From positions 34,266,371 to 34,330,370 of the forward strand of contig OX459096.1 in NCBI GenBank assembly GCA_949775045.1: a stretch of 64,000 bases of DNA. Direction: 5' to 3'. Position 1 is the stretch's first letter. Every line of letters starts with the position of its first letter. The notes below the pieces were generated by a model, which saw nothing but the letters and a program-made list of their open reading frames with translations, did not search any database and had not been told where the DNA came from. Positions 12,701-23,300 of this stretch are shown in pieces. The stretch comes from Metridium senile (lineage: Eukaryota > Cnidaria > Anthozoa > Actiniaria > Metridiidae). Both the position numbers and the translations under genes were made by a program.

Positions 12701-13753
12701 GCATGACATCCCCTATATTTTTAGCAAACCCAGAGAGAAATCCCTGAAAGAGATCAAAAGAGAAATAAGAGATGTGATGCTGCAAATATCTGCTAGTGTT
12801 ACCTTCCTGCCCCTTCTAGATAGTCATTGTAAGTACAAATACCTCATAAGGCAAATTTAAATATTGCAAAAAAAATCAAGTTACTGTGAAGACACTCAAA
12901 CTGTGATCACTTAACCCACATCCCATGAGCGAACAGATTAGAAATATGATTTATTATGAACACTTAGTGTATCTGAACTCACCACTTCACTTTAAGATGT
13001 TTTGAAGCAATAAAAGGTTCAGAAATAATAACTTGAAAAAAGTCAAGTGTTTAAGTATTGGTTTGAGTGTGCTCACTGTAAAACCTATTAATGTAAATGA
13101 GGATGATTCTGTATCAACAATTACAACTTCCCTTACAGTGAGGACACTCCAACCAGGACCACTTTAGATGAATTGATAATCAACCAATCATATTGCAGCT
13201 TTCAGCTCAAGAATGTTATAAGCTTGAGAACACTATAATTTGATTGGATTATGCTGTTATAAGTTCAATCTCTGTCTGGTTTAAATATTTTTTGATTGGA
13301 CGGTTTTGTCTAAGTGGTCCCGGTTAGAGTGTCTGCACTGCAATGATATTCATTTATTGTTTGGTTGGTTTGTCTATTTATCTATTTATTTAAGTATTTA
13401 TTTGTTTATCTATTTATCTATTTATTTAAGTATTTATGTGTTTATCTATTTATTTAAGTATTTATGTGTTTATCTATTTATTTAAGTATTTATGTGTTTA
13501 TCTATTTATTTAAGTATTTATTTGTTTGTTTGTTACTTTACCTATCTATTTTTTGTTTGTTTTTGCTTCCATTATCTTTTTTCTAGGTTCATTTGACCTA
13601 TTGGTTTATACAGACAAAGATCTAAATGTCCCAGAAATGTGGGAAGAATCTGGGGCATGTATTATTAACAACTCTGAGGATGTCCGCTTACGTTCATTCT
13701 CAACAACAATTCACAAAATTGACACAATGGTTTCTTACAAAAGTGATGACTAA
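9783..13753 (+). CDS. MAD2L1: MAD2 mitotic spindle checkpoint protein (MAD2L1-like), six exons
   Basis: Exons 9783-9852, 9930-9945, 11318-11448, 11838-11958, 12725-12828 and 13587-13753 join in phase to 609 nt, 202 residues (human MAD2L1 has 205). Diagnostic blocks include FGINSILYHRG, the GEVLERWQFNI..CDKT strand, VTFLPLLDSHCSFDLLVYTD, and WEESGACIINNSEDVRLRSF within the C-terminal 'seat-belt' ending TTIHKIDTMVSYK. The single HORMA domain (about residues 12-197) binds MAD1 and CDC20 at kinetochores to restrain the anaphase-promoting complex. The start ATGGCGGCAACTG agrees with the family N-terminus. Exon 2 is only 16 nt. Two partial copies of exon 3, with acceptors, precede the true exon. 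AATAAA lies at 14024. The AG before 11838 is chosen because g|AA TGG TTA restores the conserved KEWL. Confidence 0.95.
10415..10839. mobile_element. Foldback element, family A copy 1, in MAD2 intron 2
   Basis: Ends CCTTTTGCAACAACAGGTCA / TGACCTGTTGTTGCAAGG with a central hairpin around AAGCTTGCCATCCAG. A second copy is at 35187-35507. Both arms carry GGTCACATGACC or GGTCACGTGACC palindromes and an AGCTGTGTCAAAAT block. Confidence 0.85.
11054..11317 (+). repeat. Two truncated tandem copies of MAD2 exon 3
   Basis: Units starting at 11054 and 11184 repeat the acceptor (TTTGTTTCAG) and the coding start for ILYHRGVYPP up to SDEPK or TDEPK, then run straight into the next unit's intron-like TTTCTTTATGTTTATTTG. 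Only the third unit (from 11318) continues to the real end and donor at 11448. Periods are 130 and 134 bp. Entering at either extra acceptor would place a stop before the true exon is read in frame. Confidence 0.9.
12881..13081. mobile_element. Foldback MITE, family B, in MAD2 intron
   Basis: TTACTGTGAAGACACTCAAAC is mirrored at the right end by GTTTGAGTGTGCTCACTGTAA. The interior resembles, inverted, the element at 15645-15875 (ACCCACATCCCATGAG block). Confidence 0.8.
13133..13343. mobile_element. Foldback MITE, family B relative
   Basis: TTACAGTGAGGACACTCCAAC at the left and GGTTAGAGTGTCTGCACTG at the right form the inverted ends. It sits about 50 bp after the preceding family member, so two related elements occupy one intron. 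Confidence 0.75.
13376..13536. repeat. Tandem repeat of TTTATCTATTTATTTAAGTA-type units
   Basis: About five units of roughly 28-32 bp built from TATTTATTTAAGTATTTATG and GTTTATC, ending about 50 bp before the acceptor of the last MAD2 exon. It may lengthen the pyrimidine-rich tract before that acceptor. Confidence 0.8.
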
Positions 13754-14369
13754 AACTTTTATACTGACAGTAGAGAAAGCATATCATCTAGGCTCAAGAG
13801 TGACCTACTAAAACTATGATTTTGTCAAGATGATACTTGCAAACATGGAAAATGTTAGAAGATAGTTTGAAAATGCTACAAAGAATATTGAGACAAACAG
13901 TATTAAGTATAGCTACAAATTAAAACATTTATTCAAAGTATTGTGGATTATAAAATGTAGATCTTTGAAGAGCTTTGATGACTAAGTATGATCCATTTTG
14001 TGTATATATTTATGTGTTTAAATAATAAAAGTTATGAAATAAAAAAATAATTTTTATTAATTATTTAGGGTGACATTAACTATTTTAAAAATTTAAATAT
14101 TTTATAGTATTTTTACTTTATATTGATTCTGAGAATACTGGTTCAGACAATGCAAATTGGGCTTCCTGTATGTCAGTATTGGCTGGGTTACCAAGCATAA
14201 CATGGCGTCCAAGTGTTTCTCGAGAAAGCCTTTATCGTCGGAAGATTAACTCTTTTTATTCACTGATTGAATATCTTTGCTGTTTTTAATCCGATATAGT
14301 AAGAGTACTGACTTTTAGGAATCTATTTAACAAACTGTTTAGTTTGTTTTATATTTTCCTTGGGCGATA

Positions 14370-17300
14370 ATGTCGGACAAACGATTCGCACGTGTTGCTA
14401 ATGATCCACGCTTCAAGGTACACAGAAAACTATATTCTATCCTATTCTCATATTATACTGTATTTTAATCGATTTAAATAGCATCTTTATGTATGAAAAA
14501 CTATGGTACTTTAATATGTTTTCAGAAAAACCCTCGAAAACTAAGGAAAGTTAAAATTGATTCGAGGTTTCAACGGATGTTTACAGATAAAAAGTTCACC
14601 ACAAAATGTAAGTATTCTATATAACATGATATGGTTTTATTTCTGGATGGCAGAGATGCGCTTTGGTATACTTGATTAAGAATTAACAGTCGATAATATG
14701 AGTATTTTGTGTTTGATATTATTGCTGTCCTAGTACTAATGAAATTGGTCTTTAAATAATTATTGACAATGACAATTTTTTACTTTCACCTCACAATTTA
14801 CAAATTATTATACATATTATTAATTATCCTTATACGGAGGTGAGAGCCAACTGAGATAACTTGGAAGGTATACAAAGCCAGTTGGCTATCATAGTAAATT
14901 ATAGTTTTATAATATATTGGTCATTTAACAAGAATAAATAGTGGAATAATTATTGGATTTCCTTTTTTGTGTCTTGCCAGATTTTGTTGATAAAAGAGGT
15001 GGTGCAGTTGGTAAAACAACAAAAGAAGACTTGCATCAGTTTTATGATCTCTCTGATGACGAGAAGGATGAACACTCTACAGTACAACAAAAAGAAACAG
15101 AAACAATGTAAGAATTTGTGCTAACCACTTAAAAATACCATCATCATCATCACCAATTTATCACCAACACCTGTATTATCATCATTATCACCATCATTAA
15201 TATAACATTATTATCGTCATCATTATTTGAGGCCACAAGTTCATGCATGTTTATTACAGTTCAGTATTTATGGATGGATTTCCTTTTTTATTCTCACCAT
15301 TATCATCATCATTGTAATTATTATGTACAGTATATATTTATTATATTTATTTCACAATTAGCCAAGGCGGGTAAATTTACAATAGGTCATGTTGTCCCCT
15401 ACTAGGTAAATTACCATATTATCATCATCAAGTATCATTATCACATTCCTGATTTTGAATTAAAAAAATAAATGTACTAGTAGTCTTAGCAAATTTTCAG
15501 ATGTACTCATACATGTATATTGCATTCGCTTAATTTCACGTAGGCCTTTAGAAATGTAAATCAGGCATATGAACAAAATTAAAATATCCATGTTATCATA
15601 CGTACATTATTATACTAGACATATTAATATTATATTATTCCTATTTACAGTGAGGATACTTGAACCGTGAACAATTGACATTTTTCATGTTATTATTTTC
15701 TGAACCTTCTGCTTCAAAACCTCTAAAAATGAAGCAATGAGTTCAAATACATTAAGTGTTTTCAAATACACTAAGTGTTCATAATAAATCTTATTTCTAA
15801 TCTATTCACTCGTGGGATGTGGGTTAAAGAAAGAAATAACTTAAAGTGTTCATTGTTCAAGTATCCTCACTGTAATAGTATTATAAATTAGATAGGAATT
15901 TAGCTTGATATGATTTGTGTTGTTGTTGTCAGAGATATTGATGTAAAAGGTAAACAAACCGTCAATAAACAAACAAGCAAGAAAACAAAGAAATCAAAAG
16001 AGAAAAGAAAATCAGCACAAGAAGAAGTAGATGAGGATATTGTGGAACAAGATGATTCTGATGAACGCCAGGATAGTGAAAATGATAAAACATTTGATTT
16101 AGCCAGAGGAGAGGGCAATATTGATTCTTCATCAGATGATGATGATAGTGATGATGATGATGATGATGATGATGAAGGCATTGGCTCTACACAAATAGCT
16201 TTAAAGAATCAACAGCAACTGAATGAGCAAGATGAAGAATCAGATACAGATGAAAGTGAACACAGTGACCAAGTAATGTTTAATGAATATTTGTCTTTTG
16301 TTTTCCTCAGCACTTTTGATGTTGTTCAGCTAGTAATTTGTGTTTGTTTAGTCATTCATTTAATCCCTTATTATTCATCCATTTACTTGTTTGTACACAT
16401 GTGTTCTCAATGATGTAGTCAACTAAACATTAATAATTTGCTCAATCATTTATTCAATTTTCATCCATTTTGTTCAATTTTCATTCATTCATTTCTCGAT
16501 TCATTTGACATTTATTTGTAATTTGTGAACAATTTTGTAACAATCTAACATTCTGATAAACAGCAACTGAATAAAAATTATTTGATATTTATAGGATGAC
16601 AATGGAATTGATCATCAGTGGGCTGAGCTAGACAGTGACGTTAAGAAAAGCAGCAACGCATCAAGAAGACTTGCCGTGTGTAACCTGGACTGGGATAGGA
16701 TCAATGCTAGTGACTTGTTTGGTGAGCACTTGACATTTTATGCTATTTTCTCTAACTTCCAAAATATTAATGAACAAAATTACTTTTTCTCTGTTTGAAA
16801 ATCATTTTGCAATCATGAATACCTGTCATGAATTAAAATATGTAAAAATATATATAAAATATGGACATTTATATGCCTGGACATTTAGGAGGTGATCTGA
16901 ACAGAGGATCTGATAGAGTGCGACGGTGCGATCCCGCACTATTTGCCTCGAATCGCACCGAATCGCACTATTTCCGATTTATCGCACTATTCATCAATTG
17001 TTTATCGAAGTAACAATATTTGTCGAAGTAACAATATTTGTAATAGGATCATCCGGGTGGATGTAGCCCTCAGAAGGGCTGTTTGATGTGACTGACGTTT
17101 CGACATCCTGTGCGGAAGTCATCTTCAGAGTCAAGTGAATAAAAAGTCAGATAGAGTGATATTTATACTCCCACGCTAATTAATGGATGTAGCGTCATTA
17201 GCGGCATCGGTCTTGTTGTATGGCTGAACCGCTTGGGTGTAATTAGCGGCATAAGTCCCATTGTGTGGCGGTACCGTTTCGGCGGTGTTTTGTTTGCTAA

Positions 17301-20300
17301 GTTTGTTTACAAGCCGGTTGTATTGTGTTGGAAGTGTAATAGATCTATTAATTGGTTGATGTTCTAACTTGGTAAACCAACTTTCAAGGACTAGTCTTTG
17401 CTTTCTGTTCCCACTAAAAGAAATACATTCACCAGAATCCCAGTTAATGGAATGTCCAGTCTTGGTATAATGCATGGCGATGTTGTTTCGATTGTCCTGT
17501 TGTTGAACTGCTTTCTGATGTTCCTGTTTTCTAGTATTAAACGATCTACCTGTTTCACAAATATATGTAGCCTCACAGTCATTACATGCAATTTTATATA
17601 TAGCACCGATTCGATCATTAGGACTGTCTTTGTCTTTAACCTTAGTCAGGATCTGGCGTAGTGTAGATATGGGTTTATGAGCTACGCTGATGTTGTGCGG
17701 TTGTAAAATACGTGATATGATCTCTGACGTCCCTCTGATGTATGGTAGTGAAATATAGGATTTGGGCGAGGAAGACATGTCAATAAGACTTTCCCTATGA
17801 TTTCTTGGTTTATGCGTGTTGGTATTAATAAACTTATCGCTATAGTTGTTCTTATGAAACACATTTTTTAGATGTTGAGTCTCACTGTGTAAACTATCTG
17901 CTGAGTCACAAATGATTTGAGCACGCCTTGAAAGAGTTTTGATGGTCGTAGCCTTGTGAGATGTTGGGTTATATGATGATTGGTCAAGTAACCTGTCTGT
18001 ATTAGTAGGCTTACGGTATACAGTAGTGTGTAGGGTATTGTCGTGGCGGCTAACTAGGCAGTCTAAGAATGGTATTTTACCGTTATCCTCAAGCTCTCTG
18101 GTAAACTGTATATGAGGGTTCTGATCGTTTAAGTGGTTATGAAAGGCGTCAATATCATCTTTTTATTCACTTGACTCTGAAGATGACTTCCGCACAGGAT
18201 GTCGAAACGTCAGTCACATCAAACAGCCCTTCTGATGGCTACATCCACCCGGATGATCCTATTACAAATATTGTTACTTCGACAAATATTGTTACTTCGA
18301 TAAACATTCATTCACCTGGGTTCAGACCATTCAATACAATACTATTCATCAATTTTCGCACTAATTGCTGTAAAATGTATAAGAAAACAATAAAAACATC
18401 TAAATACAACATACAGACTAAAATAAACTCACAATTTTACCATTTGTTGATGAAATTCAATGTTAAATAGCCGGATTTGGGTGCTAAAACCCGTTCAACA
18501 TCTTTCAAAACACGTTCTTGCTACGTAAAAGTACAAAATCACACAGGCGTTCCTTGAAAATTAGGGAGAGACCTTCAACTCAGGCCATGTATTTTACGGA
18601 CCTGTCTCTCTGAAAGGTACTGGTCCATTTACTATTTTGCAAGTGAAAGAAGTTGACGAGGTGTATAAATGGCTACAGAAAACAGAAGCATGATAAGCGA
18701 ATAGACAACAACGTATACGCATAATGAAACTGAATTAATGAAGAATACAGTGGATACTTAAAATACAATTAGAACGTGAAAACGAACTAGCAAGTTCTAA
18801 TGATGTACAGTTGAAAACAAAAGAAGAGAAACAAATTTAAGTCAAACAGACGAAACGAACTAGCAACTTTTAATGTTGTATAGTTGAAAACAAAAGAAAA
18901 GTAACAAGAAAACAAACTAGCAACTTCTAATGTTGTAAACAGTTGAAAACGAAAGAAAAACTAACAAGCCCCCATTCTTCCTTCTGAATGAAAACATCTT
19001 GTTTTGTCATGTTCTCTAAGTTCATTTAGTGTCTAAGCCTATAAAGCTAACAACTACAAAACAGTATACCTACACAAAGTTTATTTCTCTGATCACGTTT
19101 AATTTTCTTATTTATTTAGTTACTAAATTTTTGCTTTAAAAACAACAAAGGAATAGTTATAAAAACACACATTATATTTTTATGAAGCGCCGAACTGATT
19201 AACTGAAGTAGGGCCTCCGGAAGGATCAACATTTTGTGGGCTAGAGTGCACATTCCTTCACGAGGAGTAACCGGAATCACGTGAAGAATATTGGTCAAAT
19301 AGTACGATTTGTTCTGCATTACTCCAATCTTTGTTCAACGTTCACGTTGCAAACAACAATCAGAAAGTTTTACCCACCACCGTCCCCAATGCTCCTTCCG
19401 GGGGCTTTATATTCCAGGTTTAATTTATGGTCTGTTTCTGCGGGTTTTTACCCCACCTATGATGAAAGTAAATAACTTTCTGTACATCATTTATTTGTTA
19501 TTGATTAAATCGTCACAACAGTGGCCATAAAGTCCAAATAAAGTCGTTGTCTGTTATTCTTATTTCATCATACTAGTGCGTCGACACACAATACTCGTTT
19601 ACAAAGGAAAAGTTTATGAAACAAGGCGCGAAGTAAAAATAGTATTTTAGCAATTTATTTCGATCAAGCATATTTTAATTAATGCTAATTTATGCAAATT
19701 TATGTGATCACACTTTTTTGCACTTTTTTGAAAAAGAAATCGCACTTTTTCGCACTATTTTTGATTTTTTCCCGCACTCCATCAGATACTCTGTCTGAAA
19801 TCAGCATTCAGCAATTTTCTTTCACCTCCTTTCTGTACTAACAAAAACTGGTCTAAAGAGAGTAGGGGTTATAGATATATTAATTTGTACATTGATAAAC
19901 TAAAGTATATTTGATATCAAACCATCTTTCACTTTCAGTTTTGTTAAGTTCTCTAAAATCAAAAGGGATCATCAAGTCTGTTAAGGTGACTTTTACATGT
20001 TTTTGTTACTATTATTCATTAACTTATACACCCATGTTACTCTCCATGTTATAATTTGATTTTTCATGATTGTATTGTCTACACTACATGTATCTGACTC
20101 CACAAGATCTTTCCCTATAATTGTATTTGTTGCTGTTATCTTCCAAATTGTTTTTGACTGACAAACCATTTCTATGTAACAAATGTTTCAGATTTATCCA
20201 TCAGAGTTTGGCTTGAAGAGGTTAGAAAATGAAGAATGTTTTGGTCCAGAAGAAATTGTTCAACAAAACTCAACAACAGATAATAACAGTAATATTGAGG

Positions 20301-23300
20301 TAAATTACAAGAGTCTGATTTTAGCAGGAAGTTGAGAGGTGAATCGCCTTTTGCCTGCTAGCCTCTCACAACTCAAATGTATATGTACTATTCAGCCTTT
20401 GTGCAGCCCATCATCATCATTCTGTTAATGTTTCCAAATACCTGTTTTTATATTGTCAAATGAATGTTATTTTGTTCATGGGTTATTTTGACTACTTTCT
20501 TAGCTACAAACCAATCCAAGTAAGTACTGCATAAACTGATATCAGTTCTTTTCTCATCTCATCTCACAGGGTGAAGAGTTTTCTAGAGAAAAACTCCGTC
20601 AATATCAGATAAATAGATTAAAGTACTACTATGCTGTGGTAGACTGTGATTCTGAAAGTAAGTAATGTTTGTTTTCCAATCAGTGTCAATAAATAGCATG
20701 ACTACTGTACAGTTGTGTATACTCTTTTTGTCAACCTCTTGCTAATATACAGGCAATTTATTAGGCATAGCTATTAGATCACAGGGTTCGTGCTACTCCT
20801 TAAACTCCTTGGAAACTCCTTAGATTTGATTTACGTTTTTAAGGGCACTTGAAAAGCCCTTGAATTTTAGAAAACCAGCAAAAACTCCTTAAAAACTCCT
20901 TAATTCTAGCTAAAGTAGGGTAAAAATTCTAGTATTGCAAATTAAAGTTAAGTAAAATTCTAGTATTGTACATCATTTTCGTAAATTCGTAAATTTTGGT
21001 ATATCAAAGTTGTCGCAAAAAGTGCTTAAAAATTACTTTTTGGTCCTTGAAAACTCCTTGAAAACTCCTTAGATTTTGTTTACTGACATCAGCACGAACC
21101 CTGGATCAGAAACTGTGAGTCAATAACAAGTCTGAGTGGAAGAGCTGGGTCTGCACAGGATGCAGTGTTGTTTGATATGTCTTTTTTGCTCCTTGTTGTG
21201 AGATCTAAGTAATTTAACATGCTGTTCCCTGGTTTTCATCAACATGTTTGTAATATATACGATATGAGTGGCTGATCTGTATAGGATATACAACGATGAG
21301 TCTCATACAGATCGGACGTGAAAAGTCCAACGTTAGTTCGACTTTCATAATTTACTAAAATTATCATGTAAATCTGATTGAGAAAATTCAAGTTATAACA
21401 TAAGCAAATCGGACGATTTTGTATCTAAAATACAACCTTTGTCATGGACGTGATTTCTTTTGTAAAATTTTCATTAATTATTCATAGATTTTATAATCAC
21501 ATGTATGCTCGTCTTACTAAGAAGTGGTTATACGTTATTGTTATTTATTTGAGCTGGAACTTAATTTCCTGAAAGTGGAACAGTGAGGTATATTTTAACT
21601 TAAGGTGGCTCAATTCAGTATTTTTACGATCTCACCACCAATTTTCAACCAAAACAATATGTGCTTCGAAACAACTTTCTGCAGTATGCTATATCATCTA
21701 CTTACTAGAGATAGATTGAATTCTACTATATAATAAGCACATTTCAAAGCACATATTTTTTCGGTTGAAAATTGGTGGTGAGGTTGTAAAAATACTGAAT
21801 CGAGCCACTTTAACTTTTGCAATTGCAATAAAAAAGTAACAATAAGTTAGTTAAAATATCAATGGAAGTAAACCCACTTCATTTTATTTTTTTCACAGAA
21901 ACTGCTAACAATATATACAATGAATATGATGGTGTTGAGTTTGAACTGAGTGGAAACATCCTTGATTTGAGATTCATTCCCGATGACATGGAGTTTGAAC
22001 ATGAACCAACATCAGTAGCAACAGAAGCACCAAGTCAATCATTGTACACGCCCCCAGAGTGAGTTATAAACCTTTAGCTATCTATTATATAATATTTGAT
22101 ATACTATGCACACTTTGATTGGCTAGCTACCATTATCATCATCATTCTTGCAATCTTATTAATCATTACAGCAATCATCTCCATCATCTCCATTATCATT
22201 AATTGTCACCTGGTATTATTCTAATGTTGAGCGCTTGATAGGATAGTTGTACAAGTTTTACATAACAAACATTTACTTCAGAATTAACTAGAAAATTACT
22301 AGAAAATTAAAGTATGTCTGTGTTCTTCTGGAAGGAGTTGTCCATCTTAGGCTCAAAGGTCCACAGGGAACCCATCACTATTTTACCAAAATTCCAACAG
22401 CGTTTGACATTATTTGTTATTGTATTTTCAAGGTTTGAGACTACTGCTCTTCACCAAACCAATGTTAAACTAACATGGGATGAGACAGACAATCACAGAA
22501 TCAAAACTACCATGAGAGCATTTAATAAAGATGAGCTTGAAGACATGGATTTTGAAGCTTACTTAGCATCGTCATCAGATGATGATGATGATGACAATCA
22601 TGATTTTGATGATAAGGATATTGACGAGGATGGGAATATTGCTAAATATAAGGTAATGAAACAATATACAAGTAGCTAAATGGAAACTTGCGAGTAATTA
22701 AACTAGTATAGGCTGCGTTGGTGTTTGATATAAACAATAGGTAATATAATGAAATTTGAAACACCATAAAAAATGTTGACTTTACTGACGTTTCAAGCTT
22801 TAGCCCTTCGTCGGAGTAAAAGTAAATTGAATAGTATGTTATTCATTTGTCTCACGAGTGTTCAAAGTTTGGACTGTAATGTTTCCTCTGCTACTGCTGT
22901 CTTCATCAGGCGATGAATAGACTGTAATGTAAGGTGGATCTTGTATTCCTTTAAGGATCATTTTGCATTCTGATTGGCTTGGTGGAATGCTTGCGAAATT
23001 TCGGCATCCACGCTTCAGAGATTCAAGTATTATAAAAAAAAAATGCTGATGTTCAGGGCTAGACAAAAATGTGTGATCTAGTGATGGGAGTGTTGGCCTT
23101 TCACCACTGTGGCCTGAGTGTGATTCTCTGCCACAAGGGATTTTCTCCTGGTTACCCGTTTTTCTGCCCTCTACAATACAGAATGTAGAATGTTTTATTT
23201 ATTTAGACAAAAAGTGGCACCTATAATAATGATGAGTGGTATGTAATGCAATGTGTGGTTATATTTCACATTTCACTATTTTATGGGCCACGCACAATGT

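Larger units (their letters stand above)
17000..18305 (-). mobile_element. Penelope-like element, 5'-truncated, with inverted terminal repeats
   Basis: Minus-strand frame from about 18160 to 17176 encodes the end of the RT ([38 protein letters not shown]) followed by a GIY-YIG endonuclease ([47 protein letters not shown]). That order is diagnostic of Penelope-like elements. Arms of 147 bp (17000-17146 and 18159-18305) are inverted copies, each with a hammerhead motif. The first 14 bases of the target (ACTATTCATCAATT) occur at 16986-16999 and again at 18341-18354, with about 35 extra bases before the second copy. The second residue pair of the usual 'YIG' reads YIC, so the nuclease is probably dead. 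The RT fingers and palm are missing. Confidence 0.93.
16902..19793. mobile_element. Non-autonomous DNA transposon interrupted by a Penelope-like element
   Basis: Imperfect TIRs CAGAGGATCTGATAGAGTGCG (left) and its inverse at 19771-19793 enclose 2.9 kb, flanked by TCTGAA on both sides. Subterminal GCAC-rich repeats (TCGCAC, CCGCAC) occur inside both ends, as in hAT-like elements. After removing the nested insertion, about 1.5 kb remains, in which I see no transposase. The whole lies in ESF1 intron 5. Superfamily assignment is tentative. Confidence 0.6.
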
